NCBI GenBank assembly: GCA_002483085.1
Contig: DLHF01000013.1
Location: forward strand, 173,275-237,274
Length of the DNA stretch: 64,000 bases
Origin: Ignavibacteria bacterium UBA7675
Lineage (GTDB): Bacteria; Bacteroidota; Ignavibacteria; Kapaibacteriales; UB7675
Reading direction: 5' to 3'
This document shows, piece by piece, positions 52,391-61,037 of this stretch. Under the pieces are notes generated by a model, which was not told where the DNA came from, made no database searches, and worked only from the letters and a program-made list of their open reading frames with translations. Within the stretch, counting starts at the first letter, position 1, and each line of letters opens with the position of its first letter. The position numbers and the translations under genes were made by a program.

Positions 52391-53341
52391 CTATACCGCT
52401 GTATCCGTATTCTCTTGCGCTGTAGGAACTGCCTGAGGGCGCAGCAGCGAAACAACAACTGATATGGCAAGAATAGAAAGTATCACTGCCAGCGATACAA
52501 ATGGGGGAATATGATACACTTGGGATACAAGCATCTTTACCCCAACAAAAGCGAGAATAGCAGCTAAACCCTGCTTCAAATAATGGAATTTGTCCATAAT
52601 ACCAGCCAGCGCAAAGTACAGCGAGCGCAAGCCGAGTATAGCAAAGATATTAGAAGTGTACACGATAAATGGGTCGTTGGTAACGGCAAAAATGGCCGGA
52701 ATAGAATCGACAGCAAAGATAAGATCGGTGAACTCAACTGCCAGAAGCACAAGGAACAAAGGTGTTGCCAGCCGTTTCCCATTGCGTAGAGTAAAAAAAC
52801 GATCTCCGTCGTATTCGTTGCTCACCGACATAAAACGCCGAGCAAGCCGCACAACGGGATTTTTTTCCGGGTTCATCGCTTCTTCTTTTTGCAAAGCCAT
52901 TTTTATGGCAGTCAGCACAAGAAAACCGCCGAACACATACAGTATCCAGTTGTACTCCTGTAGCAGAGCCGCACCAGCAATGATAAGCACCGCTCGCATC
53001 ACAAATGCTCCAAGCACTCCCCAGAATAATACTTTGTGCTGATACAATGGCGGAACTTTGAAGTAGGTGAAGAGCATCACAAAGACAAAAATATTGTCTA
53101 TGCTCAGCGATTTCTCAATCAGATAACCTGCCAAAAACTCTACACCTTTGCCGGAATCCATCCAGATAAAAAGACTCGCGTTGAACAGCAGTGCCAGCCC
53201 GATCCAGACAGCACTCCATGTAAGCGATTCGCGCATAGATACGACATGGCTTTTGCGGTGAAAAACACCGAGGTCGAGCGCGAGCAGAGCTAAAACGCCG
53301 ACAGTAAAACCAATCCACAGAAAAAGATTATCTGCGATCAT
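52391..53341 (-). CDS. TerC family membrane protein, first copy
   Basis: 316 residues from the ATG at 53341 (MIADNLFLWIGFTVG); an ATG 25 codons upstream gives no hydrophobic extension. Motifs LIEKSLSIDNIFVFVML and VEFTDLIFAVDSIPAIF. Heads the presumed operon TerC-TerC-antiporter-YjbQ, with 215 bases between the TerC genes. TerC genes are often under a yybP-ykoY manganese riboswitch; I looked upstream and do not see that fold. Confidence 0.92.
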   Translation of the reverse strand: MIADNLFLWIGFTVGVLALLALDLGVFHRKSHVVSMRESLTWSAVWIGLALLFNASLFIWMDSGKGVEFLAGYLIEKSLSIDNIFVFVMLFTYFKVPPLYQHKVLFWGVLGAFVMRAVLIIAGAALLQEYNWILYVFGGFLVLTAIKMALQKEEAMNPEKNPVVRLARRFMSVSNEYDGDRFFTLRNGKRLATPLFLVLLAVEFTDLIFAVDSIPAIFAVTNDPFIVYTSNIFAILGLRSLYFALAGIMDKFHYLKQGLAAILAFVGVKMLVSQVYHIPPFVSLAVILSILAISVVVSLLRPQAVPTAQENTDTAV

Positions 53342-53479
53342 TGTGTAATCTTGTACCTCTATAGTAAAACATGTTGATATGAGGTGTACAACACATACCC
53401 CTTTGGGAAAGTTCACGGCTTGAACATTTTTTACACAACATTTTTTTTACACAGGGAAGTTGCCTACAGTTCGGCTGTG

Positions 53480-53625
53480 AGCGCCAACGCCTTCGCTCCG
53501 GTGTTTTGTCTCTGCACCGCGCTGACGTCCCGCGCATCATTTACCGTAAGAACGGTGCGCGGACGAGCCGATGATAACTTCCAACCGCCGCGTGTTGTCC
53601 GCTCTTCTGCGCCCTTGTGCAAGAT
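53480..53625 (-). repeat. Interspersed repeat with both sub-blocks
   Basis: GTCTCTGCACCGCGCTGACG (53508 on) is the inverted core. GCATCATTTACCGTAAGAAC and GGTGCGCGGACGAG, GATAACTTCCAACCGCCGCG (about 53533-53595) match the second sub-block seen at 63790-63855 and, inverted, at 56640-56690. The remaining gap 53342-53752 shows no gene. Confidence 0.6.
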
Positions 53626-53752
53626 TGTGCTATAGCGCACAGAATCCAGAACACAACCCAAAGGGGGGAAAAACAATGACTTTTGGACGTGTTTTCTATG
53701 GCTAATTACTTATATTGCGCCCTGTTGTATATGCCGTTATCATTTACTATAT

Positions 53753-54223
53753 ATGATGTTACTGCCCTTGCATACTGCTTCTCGTGCAATTGCATTTGTT
53801 CTGCTGCTGCTGTTCAGTGCGGTAACGCTCTGTGCGGGGCGGGGTTTGTGCTGCGCCCAGTTCAAGGCCAAAGAGGTGTGCAGCCATAGAGCAGAGCAGG
53901 CACAAGAGCAGAGCTGTGAGCCGGGTGGAGATCACCATTCCTGTTGTGGGCAGAGCCGCGAAAGCGGGCAAGAATTGCAGGAACTGCGAAGTAATTCCTG
54001 CTGCACACCAGCGGCACAGGACAAAAGCAATTCCCACGCTTCCCACGAAAATTCCTGCGATGCCTGTTCGCTGTGCAGCCACTGCGGCGCGTCGATTATG
54101 CCCGGTCTTGTCTTCTTATCAACCGAACTTCTCCCATCTGGAGTTTCTCTGTATTATCCTTCTTTGTATGCCACTGTATCAGCAGTGTACGACATAACTG
54201 AGCAGCCCCCAAATTGCGCCTGA
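53753..54223 (+). CDS. Secreted Cys/His-rich protein upstream of the TonB receptor
   Basis: 156 residues. Signal peptide (AIAFVLLLLFSAVTLCAG), then about 14 Cys and many His in short groups: GLCCAQFK, GDHHSCCGQS, NSCCTPAA, CDACSLCSHCG. Such proteins precede TonB receptors in Bacteroidota metal loci and probably bind copper or another soft metal. The two ATGs at 53753 and 53756 are both possible. It is separated from the receptor by 110 bases. Alternative: a redox or metallothionein-like periplasmic protein. Confidence 0.7.
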   Translation: MMLLPLHTASRAIAFVLLLLFSAVTLCAGRGLCCAQFKAKEVCSHRAEQAQEQSCEPGGDHHSCCGQSRESGQELQELRSNSCCTPAAQDKSNSHASHENSCDACSLCSHCGASIMPGLVFLSTELLPSGVSLYYPSLYATVSAVYDITEQPPNCA

Positions 54224-54333
54224 TGCGCTGAGCCGAACCACGCCTACAGTCGGTTTGATACACCTGCGACTGCATTGCACATGCAGACTCGCTCCTATAA
54301 CACATCTACTTCTTATTTCAGGACATAACTACC

Positions 54334-56631
54334 ATGAATCGCATACTGTTATGCTCAATTGCTATGGCGTTTGCCTCTGTAGCTGCGAGTAGTGCCCAGA
54401 GCGATCTCGTTGGCACGGTTGCCGAGCAGATAGACGGCAACACCCGAGCGCTGCATTCGGCTACTATTCAGTGGCTCGGCAAGCCGGGACGGGGGACACT
54501 ATCGGACAAGCAAGGGCATTTTCGCCTTTCCCGACACGACATTGCCGACGAACGCATCATTGTTCGCTATGTGGGCTATAAGCCCGACACACTTTCGGTT
54601 GCCGGGCTCGACTCCGTAGCCGTACTCTTCGATACTCCTCAAGAAGTCGGCAGCATCGTTGTGGAGGGCAGCCGAAACGGCTCCGAAATTATGACTTCAA
54701 CCGTCCGCACCGATGTTATCTCCGGCGCCGAAATAGAACGCGACGCATGCTGCGATCTCTCGGGTTGCTTTAACACAAGTGCTTCCGCCGAAGCGAATGT
54801 CACCGACTTTGTCACCGACAAACGCGAGCTGCAAATACTCGGTATGTCGGGCGTGTACAATCAGGTACTTGTCGACGGAATGCCCATGCTGATGACCGGG
54901 CTGAACAGTGGCTATGGACTCAACCTTATTCCCGGTCCGTTTATTAAACGCATCTCTGTGGTAAAGGGAGCCAATTCCGTGCTCCAAGGCGATGAGTCTA
55001 TTACTGGCATCGTCGATGTACGGATAAAAGACCCTAAAGACATCAATGGCGCATTTGCCAATCTGTTTGTAAATGCCCACATGGAAAAGCAGCTCAATCT
55101 CGCGTATGCTCAAGCGCTTTCCGACACGTGGAGTGCGATGATAGCCGGGCATGTTACTCTGCCTTCTATGCATGTGGATGATGGCGGCGACTCGTTCTTA
55201 GATATGCCGCTCACAACGCGCTACAGCGCCTTCAGCAAGTGGAAGTACGAACAGGAACCCGGTGGCGACTCTGGAATTGTATCGACAGTGTTTGTAAAAT
55301 ACACCGACGAAGAACGTATCGGCGGGCAGCAAGAGCACAGCGAGAGTACACACCACGGCACTACAAATACGCCCTATGTGCAAACAGTAGCAACCGATAG
55401 GTTGGAAGGCTACTTGCACCTCACGTCGTTGGCGCTCAATCCTACAACGGGTTTGCGCGGTAAAGTAGCGCTTTCGGTGGCTGGTGCTCTCCATCGCCAG
55501 AACTCGCTTTTTGGCACAACGCAGTACGAGGGCGAGCAACAGACGCTGTATGTCGATGGGCGAGCTGAAACAGAAATTTCATCGTCGCTTCTCGTTCGCG
55601 GCGGTGTGGATTATCGCTTGGAAAACATCGACGAAACGATTGATCTCGGTTCTAATCCTCTGAGCAAGACCTATGGTGGCAGCTACCAGTTCGGCCAATG
55701 GTCGGTAGGCCCCTATGCAGAAGGCGTACTTACATTGTTCGACAAGGCGCTCACGCTCATGCCGGGTGTGCGCATGGAGTACGGCAACAGCCTTGTAGAG
55801 CAGGAACAAACCTCGGTCCTCTCGCAGTTCTCTACACGCGTCTTCGCTCTGTACCGACCCGATGAGCTAACGACAATCAGAGCATCTTTTGGCACAGGTG
55901 CACGCCCGGTGCGCTTCTGGAGCGAAAACTCTACGGTGCTCGCCAGTGGCCGTAATATACCGCGTGTTCCGGCCTCTGCGCTGTCGGAGCACGGTAGTAA
56001 TTATGGCGTGGGGATAGCAAAAATCGTAGACCTATCGGGTATTCTCACGACATTCTCTGTGGACTATTACCGCACGATATTGCGCGACCATGTGTATTTC
56101 GACTATGAATCCGGCAACGGACTTATACTTTCGTCGGGCGACGCTCATTCGCACAGCGTACAGGCCGAAATTACTGCCGATCTTACCGCCGAATGGCGCA
56201 CAAAAATTGCCTATAATTTCCTTGAAGCGGTGCGGGATGAACAGGGCGTCGATAAATTAGTCCCTTTCACGTCGAAGCATAAGTTTCTCGCAACGCTCTC
56301 GTTTGTGCCCACAGGGTCGCCCTGGCAGTTCGACGGCAATCTCCATGTGTACGGCCAGCAGCGGCTTCCTTCCACAGCGATGTTGCCAGAGGAGTACCGT
56401 CGCCCGGAGTTTTCCGCCTCGTATGCACTGCTGAATACTCAAGTGACGTATCGCTGGAATACGCTTGATCTCTATGCGGGCGTGGAAAATCTTCTGAACT
56501 TTCGGCAAAGCGATCCCGTGATCGACCCCGAACATCCGTTCGGACAGTATTTCGACACATCGTATATCTGGGGGCCAGTGAAGGGAAGAGAACTCTACGC
56601 GGGAATACGCTATACGCTGCAAGTCCTGTAG
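54334..56631 (+). CDS. TonB-dependent receptor, CCDLSGCF type (probable metal or metallophore uptake)
   Basis: 765 residues. Signal peptide, then a carboxypeptidase-D-like domain (22-105, GHFRLSRHDIADERIIVRYV), plug domain (about 115-230) with ISGAEIERDACCDLSGCFNT and GMSGVYNQVLVDGMPML, and a 22-strand barrel to residue 765 ending YAGIRYTLQVL. The CCDLSGCF motif in the plug marks receptors found with metal-binding small proteins. Substrate inferred as copper or a chelate from the neighbours. No TonB box is obvious before the plug. Followed by an inverted repeat copy and a terminator. Confidence 0.9.
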   Translation: MNRILLCSIAMAFASVAASSAQSDLVGTVAEQIDGNTRALHSATIQWLGKPGRGTLSDKQGHFRLSRHDIADERIIVRYVGYKPDTLSVAGLDSVAVLFDTPQEVGSIVVEGSRNGSEIMTSTVRTDVISGAEIERDACCDLSGCFNTSASAEANVTDFVTDKRELQILGMSGVYNQVLVDGMPMLMTGLNSGYGLNLIPGPFIKRISVVKGANSVLQGDESITGIVDVRIKDPKDINGAFANLFVNAHMEKQLNLAYAQALSDTWSAMIAGHVTLPSMHVDDGGDSFLDMPLTTRYSAFSKWKYEQEPGGDSGIVSTVFVKYTDEERIGGQQEHSESTHHGTTNTPYVQTVATDRLEGYLHLTSLALNPTTGLRGKVALSVAGALHRQNSLFGTTQYEGEQQTLYVDGRAETEISSSLLVRGGVDYRLENIDETIDLGSNPLSKTYGGSYQFGQWSVGPYAEGVLTLFDKALTLMPGVRMEYGNSLVEQEQTSVLSQFSTRVFALYRPDELTTIRASFGTGARPVRFWSENSTVLASGRNIPRVPASALSEHGSNYGVGIAKIVDLSGILTTFSVDYYRTILRDHVYFDYESGNGLILSSGDAHSHSVQAEITADLTAEWRTKIAYNFLEAVRDEQGVDKLVPFTSKHKFLATLSFVPTGSPWQFDGNLHVYGQQRLPSTAMLPEEYRRPEFSASYALLNTQVTYRWNTLDLYAGVENLLNFRQSDPVIDPEHPFGQYFDTSYIWGPVKGRELYAGIRYTLQVL

Positions 56632-56635
56632 AAGT

Positions 56636-56700
56636 AGTTATCGTAGGCTCGTCCTGGTACCGTTCCTACGGTAACAAATGCGAAAACGTCGGGCGGCACC
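56636..56700 (-). repeat. Interspersed repeat, second sub-block, inverted
   Basis: GTTATCGTAGGCTCGTCCTG and CCGTTCCTACGGTAACAAAT, GCGAAAACGTC (56638-56693) are the reverse complement of 63787-63843. It contains ACCGT-AGGA-ACGGT, a small hairpin. Confidence 0.6.
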
Positions 56701-56768
56701 TACTATCTGCCTCGGCTTCGCATTGCGCTTCCAACTTATGCGGTGAAGACCGACTATGGAACAAACAA

Positions 56769-56803
56769 AAAGAGCGGAAAGACTACAGGTCTTTCCGCTC
56801 TTT
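56769..56803. terminator. Bidirectional terminator
   Basis: Perfect 15-bp arms AAAGAGCGGAAAGAC (56769-56783) and GTCTTTCCGCTCTTT (56789-56803), loop TACAG, A-run before and T-run after. Between the convergent TonB receptor and flavin-binding protein genes. Confidence 0.92.
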
Positions 56804-56823
56804 CCCTTACACACCCAAATTTC

Positions 56824-57333
56824 TTACATCGTTATCGTTTCGTGTTCGATGATTTCCATTGGGCGCTTACCCACAATCAACGACTTCACAAACCCGTAAA
56901 TCTGCTCAATTTTGCCCTCAGGAGCATTCCAGTACTCAGCTTGGTCGACAGAAACGCGAATCAGTACCAAATTGGGATCGTCCACGCCTTCGGGAAACCA
57001 CACCTGATAGAGGGGATTCCACAACTCCTTGATCTTTGCGCGGTCGCGCACGACATGAGCTCGACCAGAGGCCGACACATAGCGGTCTTTATCTGGATTG
57101 GAGTAGCTAATATTTACTTCTTTATCGTGCAAAACTTCATCGACTTTTTGCGTGCAGGTACTGGTAAAGAACCACAAATCGCCATCGAATGAGAATTGCT
57201 GCGTAGCCATAGGCCGACTACGCAAACTTCCATCGGAGTTTGTTGTGGTCAGCATAGCAAATTTTATATCCCTGATCAGTTCATCGAGTTTCTTTACTGC
57301 TTCAGCGTGCGCATGTCCATTGTGCGACTGCAT
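56824..57333 (-). CDS. Pyridoxamine 5'-phosphate oxidase-fold general stress protein
   Basis: 169 residues, split-barrel FMN-binding fold. LIRDIKFAMLTTTNSDGSLR is the standard start, SRPMATQQFSFDGDLWFFTS the flavin-contact strands, EVNISYSNPDKDRYVSASGR the middle, and NPLYQVWFPEGVDDPNLVLI the C-terminal conserved block, the pattern of general stress protein 26. It probably binds FMN or a deazaflavin and reduces small molecules. Upstream region (57334-57440) should contain its promoter. Confidence 0.9.
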   Translation of the reverse strand: MQSHNGHAHAEAVKKLDELIRDIKFAMLTTTNSDGSLRSRPMATQQFSFDGDLWFFTSTCTQKVDEVLHDKEVNISYSNPDKDRYVSASGRAHVVRDRAKIKELWNPLYQVWFPEGVDDPNLVLIRVSVDQAEYWNAPEGKIEQIYGFVKSLIVGKRPMEIIEHETITM

Positions 57334-57441
57334 AAAACCTCCAGAGTCAGTAGTAGCATATCTGTATTGTGTTTTCGTATAGCGTCTCTAACCAGGCGTG
57401 GCAATGTTATGTTTCATAGGGGGCGGGTGAGCAGCCGATCA

Positions 57442-57496
57442 ACAAAAAAATCAGACAAACACCGATTGTCCGGGCAGTTATTTCATAGTAAGTTTC
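57442..57496 (+). promoter_or_regulatory. Regulon promoter block 2 (before the HExxH protein)
   Basis: ACAAAAAAATCAGACAAACA then CCGATTG; TTG at 57466-57468, 20 bases, TAAGTTTC (57489-57496), seven of eight matches to TAnnTTTG form. Same arrangement as blocks 1 and 3. The leader to the ATG at 57541 is about 35 bases. Confidence 0.6.
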
Positions 57497-57540
57497 ACCG
57501 ATGAGTTGATTTCTTACTATCAGTAAGGGGCGAAACTCCT

Positions 57541-58047
57541 ATGAAGAGAGCCACGGCTACGCTTGCATGTGTACTGACGGCATTAACTTTTGCATGTGTA
57601 CAGGCACAAATATGGACAACGCCGCCGGGAATACGAGAAATCCCGGTTCCGGCACTCCACGATATAGCCATTGCCTCTTTCGACCAATGGGGACCCGTTA
57701 TTTACTATAATCCGAATCTCATAGAGCAAGCCGGGCCTTTAGCTGCAGCGTTCTATATGGCTCATGAATACGCACATCACTACTTAGGGCATATTGTGCA
57801 ACAAGAGGCATGGAACGCGCATCCCTATCTCCAGCCGTGGCTCGATGCAGACATGGAAAACGAGGCTGATGCTTATGCGATAGAATACTGGGTAGATATG
57901 GGTAACAAAGCAGTTATTCAGGCAGGCGCACATATGCTATGGACAGCGAATACAGCGGGCAACCAAACACATCCGCCATCCCGGGCACGGGCACACAACA
58001 TCGCCGTTAATTTTTTGGCATTAACTGGTATGCCCTTATTCCCTTAA
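57541..58047 (+). CDS. Secreted HExxH metalloprotease-like protein
   Basis: 168 residues with signal peptide (TATLACVLTALTFACVQA). Zinc-ligand motif HEYAHH gives His75, Glu76, His79; MENEADAYAIEYW (Glu108, Asp110) would supply the third ligand as in M48-type gluzincins. The family's long helical parts are absent, so the protein is smaller than M48 enzymes. Target unknown; it may be a processing peptidase of the cell envelope. It is followed by the third copy of the regulon promoter. Confidence 0.8.
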   Translation: MKRATATLACVLTALTFACVQAQIWTTPPGIREIPVPALHDIAIASFDQWGPVIYYNPNLIEQAGPLAAAFYMAHEYAHHYLGHIVQQEAWNAHPYLQPWLDADMENEADAYAIEYWVDMGNKAVIQAGAHMLWTANTAGNQTHPPSRARAHNIAVNFLALTGMPLFP

Positions 58048-58105
58048 ACAGAAATAGTAGTAGGGGAGAATTGCGAAAGAGGAGGCGACTTACTTCCATA
58101 TCAGT

Positions 58106-58169
58106 AGTACTACGTAGAAAAAATCAGACAAGAGCCGATTGATTGGGAAGCCGCCCTATTGTAATTTTC
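58106..58169 (+). promoter_or_regulatory. Regulon promoter block 3 (before the DUF1842 protein)
   Basis: GTACTACGTAGAAAAAATCA, GACAAGAGCCGATTGATTGG, then TTG (58138-58140), 21 bases, TAATTTTC (58162-58169). It shares the 5' palindrome with 44213 and the 3' part with both other blocks. Confidence 0.6.
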
Positions 58170-58284
58170 GGTCGACATAAAGGTGGAGCAGAATCCACTA
58201 AAAAAACGGTCTGTCTCGTAAGGGAACAGCGGCGACAGATTCCCCCAAAAAACCTACTATGAGTAGGAATAAGGAGTAGTAATC

Positions 58285-58668
58285 ATGGCAAATAATGAAG
58301 CATTGGCCGGAGCATATCTGGCGAAAGGCACCATCGGTAATGTGGGCATGCCCGGAGCACCCATCGTAGAGTTTTCGTTAGTGGTTGTGCCTTCTACACA
58401 CACAGTATCAGGCACAGTATATATCTCCCAAGCTATTGAAAACGGAAATTATACTGGCCAAGTCACGGGTACAATCTACGCTACCGGCCTTGGCTCCGTA
58501 ACGCAAGTTGTTGCGATACACGGCGCTGTGACGCCAGCATCGGGCATTATGCCCATCGAAATCCCCTTTGAAGCTCATATGGCTATAGACAATAGCTGGA
58601 ATGGCACAGGCGGTTTTTCGTATGGCGCAACACACGTGGAGAATGTTCCGGTAAAACCCACGAACTAA
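58285..58668 (+). CDS. DUF1842-like small protein
   Basis: 127 residues, beta-rich, no signal peptide. AYLAKGTIGNVGMPGAPIVE and SLVVVPSTHTVSGTVYISQA, YTGQVTGTIYATGLGSVTQV follow the DUF1842 pattern. These are short bacterial proteins of unknown function that also occur next to DUF1843. AAGGAGTAGTAATC gives a strong ribosome site. Its gene start ATGGCAAATAA resembles the lectin gene start (ATGGCAAATTA). It ends before a strong terminator, so the gene stands alone. Confidence 0.7.
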   Translation: MANNEALAGAYLAKGTIGNVGMPGAPIVEFSLVVVPSTHTVSGTVYISQAIENGNYTGQVTGTIYATGLGSVTQVVAIHGAVTPASGIMPIEIPFEAHMAIDNSWNGTGGFSYGATHVENVPVKPTN

Positions 58669-58691
58669 GCTCATCGTAATTTTTTTGCGGA

Positions 58692-58726
58692 AAAAGCCTC
58701 AAATCCTTCGTGGATTTGGGGCTTTT
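58692..58726 (+). terminator. Rho-independent terminator after the DUF1842 gene
   Basis: 15-bp stem AAAAGCCTCAAATCC / GGATTTGGGGCTTTT (58692-58706, 58712-58726) with one T-G pair and a TTCGT loop. Similar GCCCC...GGGGC hairpins close 60870 and 62144. Confidence 0.85.
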
Positions 58727-58826
58727 CTATGTACAGGTGTCAGGATTTTGTAAAACAAATAGTTTTGGGGATATTACGATTTTGGCAAAGTTTGTGCCGA
58801 AGATGTAAGTATCATAGGGGAGAGGT

Positions 58827-59501
58827 ATGTTTCTTCAGGTTTATCAGCGCTACAAGGAAATTTGGTTGCTCTTTTTTGGCTTTCTGCTAACATCAGTTTT
58901 TGGTGCTTCGATCACATATTATTATCAAGAATTAAGCAATCAGAGAAAAGATAAAGAGCTGAGCGTAGCGGCTGCAAAAGCAAAAGGCGAAGAAACTATC
59001 AAGCTGATTAGTGATAATATCTCAAGACGGCATTACAGCACCTACCGATATATTTACGCATTAAAAGGTAAAAATGGAGCCGGAGCTGATGAGGGGAAAT
59101 TTGACCAGACTGAGAGGGAATATTACAATAAGACCGGCGTTGATGGGGAGAAGTTCGACCAGATTGAGAAGGAATATTACGAGAGCATAGAAAGCTGGAA
59201 TAGTAGCTGGAATCTCATGCGGGTAAGCATCAAGCGGGCTTTTTGCGAAGAAATGGAGAAGGAGTTTTGCGATTTCAAAGTAGATTCATTCGATCAACAG
59301 AACGACAGCACCTCGATTACAGGCAAATTCCGACGGCTGCATTCCTATATCGACCAATCTCAAAGAAAGGGGAATAATGCCAACAAGCTATTAGACAGCG
59401 CGTTGCAACTTTACAACTCGTTGGCATCCCATATCTATGGCTTCTATGACAATATGATGGCCGATGTCCAATCTGGCAATCTTGGAGAAAACAGAAAGTG
59501 A
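58827..59501 (+). CDS. Membrane-anchored helical protein with an internal tandem repeat
   Basis: 224 residues. One helix (LLFFGFLLTSVFGASITYYY) near the N terminus, then a charged helical soluble part. Residues 85-122 hold a direct repeat of about 18 residues: GKFDQTEREYYNKTG and EKFDQIEKEYYESIE. A GGGGAGAGGT ribosome site precedes the ATG. No family recognised. In an AT-rich run of genes with the following membrane protein. Confidence 0.68.
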   Translation: MFLQVYQRYKEIWLLFFGFLLTSVFGASITYYYQELSNQRKDKELSVAAAKAKGEETIKLISDNISRRHYSTYRYIYALKGKNGAGADEGKFDQTEREYYNKTGVDGEKFDQIEKEYYESIESWNSSWNLMRVSIKRAFCEEMEKEFCDFKVDSFDQQNDSTSITGKFRRLHSYIDQSQRKGNNANKLLDSALQLYNSLASHIYGFYDNMMADVQSGNLGENRK

Positions 59502-59567
59502 GAGATAGAGACACATGTAACGCCGGAGAGGCTGAAGGCTGTGTATAAGCAGGTACATCAGAAGGCG

Positions 59568-59575
59568 TAACTTTG
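59568..59575 (+). promoter_or_regulatory. Candidate -7 element before 59613
   Basis: TAACTTTG, 38 bases before the ATG, identical to the element at 13626. No TTTG partner is seen at the right distance. Confidence 0.3.
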
Positions 59576-59612
59576 CAATGCCGTTTTTTTCACAACAGGT
59601 TCATACACTCAT

Positions 59613-60143
59613 ATGGCATTACCGGGATTACTGATCGAATACCTCATCAATGGCGCAATGGCATTGGTATGGCTCTATCCGTTACTAAAGAAGTATGGTG
59701 TACCCGAGCCTCCTACAGCATATCTTGCCCTCTGTGCTCTCGGTCTATACTTTGTAGGTATGGTCGTAGATATAGTCGCTTGGGCTGTTACTCGCTCTGT
59801 GAAGCGGAAGATAAGAAAGGGTGTGGCAAAGAAGTACAGCTTTACGGAGAGCGAAACGACAGGAAGCGCTCATACATGGCAGGTGAAATTTGCTCTCTAC
59901 GCACCAGAGGTTGCAAAGGAATCTGCAATGCGGGGCAGTCGCGACAGGATAGCACGAGGTGCAATCATTAATTCCATACTGGCAACTGTAGTTGTTCTAC
60001 CACTTGGTATTGGGTTAGGATGTATTCTCGTCAGTGCTGCTATGTGGATGAGCTTTGAGCAGGTTAGTTATGCCTACGAGCTCAATGCCAGACGATTAGT
60101 GGAGGAAAAGATACAGCAGGACAGAAGCAAGAGTAAAGCGTAG
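59613..60143 (+). CDS. Small membrane protein, function unknown
   Basis: 176 residues. Helices at about 5-25 (EYLINGAMALVWLYPLL), 31-52 (AYLALCALGLYFVGMVVDIV) and 116-140 (INSILATVVVLPLGIGLGCI). A basic loop (RSVKRKIRKGVAKKYSF) and a basic tail suggest inside positions. No known family. It follows the 58827 gene by 111 bases. Confidence 0.65.
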   Translation: MALPGLLIEYLINGAMALVWLYPLLKKYGVPEPPTAYLALCALGLYFVGMVVDIVAWAVTRSVKRKIRKGVAKKYSFTESETTGSAHTWQVKFALYAPEVAKESAMRGSRDRIARGAIINSILATVVVLPLGIGLGCILVSAAMWMSFEQVSYAYELNARRLVEEKIQQDRSKSKA

Positions 60144-60315
60144 TCGGAATTAACTGGTGCTCCGCAGAAAAGCCCTCATTTGCTGCGGCATAGCTTCGCT
60201 ACGCACCTGTTGGACAATTATCTGTAACTATTTTTAGCCTGTTGGGATTTTTACTATGTTATGAGTGTTTTTTTTCTCATTCACCTATCTATTTATTATT
60301 AATTGAGGTGGATTT

Positions 60316-60870
60316 ATGTCCATGTGCTATTTACCAAACCAAGCGACAACGCATCGCCCAAATCATGTGCAAAACCAAGGTAATCAATACCCCATTTGTC
60401 CACAACCACAGCAGTTTTATAATCTGCTACCCCCGGGCACTGTTATAAGTGTGCCTAAAGGTCCTTTTGACCATTATGGCATTCTCTTATACGCTAATGA
60501 TGGGCTCCCTTACGTAATTTCTAATTCTGGAAAATATGGCAAGGTTGTATTAGAAAGCTTATCAGATTTTGCTGAAAACCAAGAAGTAAAAATTCGTTGG
60601 TATACACATGAGGCTGAAGTACAACAGGTTCTACGACGGGCTCTTCAATTGCTCGGCAAGCCATATAGCGCGTTTTCATCAAATTGCGAGCATTTTATCC
60701 GGGAGATTTCGGGCCTGCCAATAGAGAGCCCTCAACTGCGCGGCTGGGGCGTGCTGGGTGGATTGGCATTAGCAGTTGCAGGTGCAATAGCAGCCACCCA
60801 AGAAGAACCACCCAAAAAGAATCGCCCAAAGAAGAGCCAGCCAAAGAGAACCAAAAAAAAATCTCGCTAA
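60316..60870 (+). CDS. LRAT/NlpC-like fold protein with C-terminal anchor
   Basis: 184 residues. GTVISVPKGPFDHYGILLYA has His53 and SSNCEHFIREISG has Cys124; these are the catalytic pair of LRAT-like thiol hydrolases/acyltransferases (permuted NlpC/P60 superfamily). A membrane helix (WGVLGGLALAVAGAIAA) and a Lys/Pro-rich tail follow, so the enzyme may be anchored to the inner face of the membrane. Bacterial members act on phospholipids or are of unknown role. The 25 N-terminal residues are low complexity and may include a different start. Confidence 0.75.
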   Translation: MSMCYLPNQATTHRPNHVQNQGNQYPICPQPQQFYNLLPPGTVISVPKGPFDHYGILLYANDGLPYVISNSGKYGKVVLESLSDFAENQEVKIRWYTHEAEVQQVLRRALQLLGKPYSAFSSNCEHFIREISGLPIESPQLRGWGVLGGLALAVAGAIAATQEEPPKKNRPKKSQPKRTKKKSR

Positions 60871-60876
60871 AAAATC

Positions 60877-60911
60877 AAGCCCCAAATTCACAAAGGATCT
60901 GGGGCTTTTGA
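60877..60911 (+). terminator. Terminator after the LRAT-like gene
   Basis: AAGCCCCA (60877-60884) pairs with TGGGGCTT (60900-60907), followed by TTGATT. Confidence 0.75.
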
Positions 60912-60922
60912 TTACCTGTTAG

Positions 60923-60981
60923 GCAATATTCCAGTTCTACTGGCTATAACGCCTGTTGTCCCAGTAGAACTGGAATATTGC
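60923..60981. repeat. Perfect 21-bp inverted repeat
   Basis: Arms 60923-60943 and 60961-60981 are exact reverse complements, centred on a 17-base loop. No T-run follows. It is 56 bases before the SEC-C gene. Could be a REP-type element, an operator, or an attachment-like site. Confidence 0.75.
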
Positions 60982-61037
60982 TCTGTTGCTGTGCTAAGGT
61001 ACTCGAAAGCTTATCTCATGATTGAAGGAGGAAACAC

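Noticed and set aside
52176..53480. yybP-ykoY manganese riboswitch before the TerC genes
   Set aside because: Expected from TerC genes elsewhere, but I could not find the conserved helices or loops in either upstream region.
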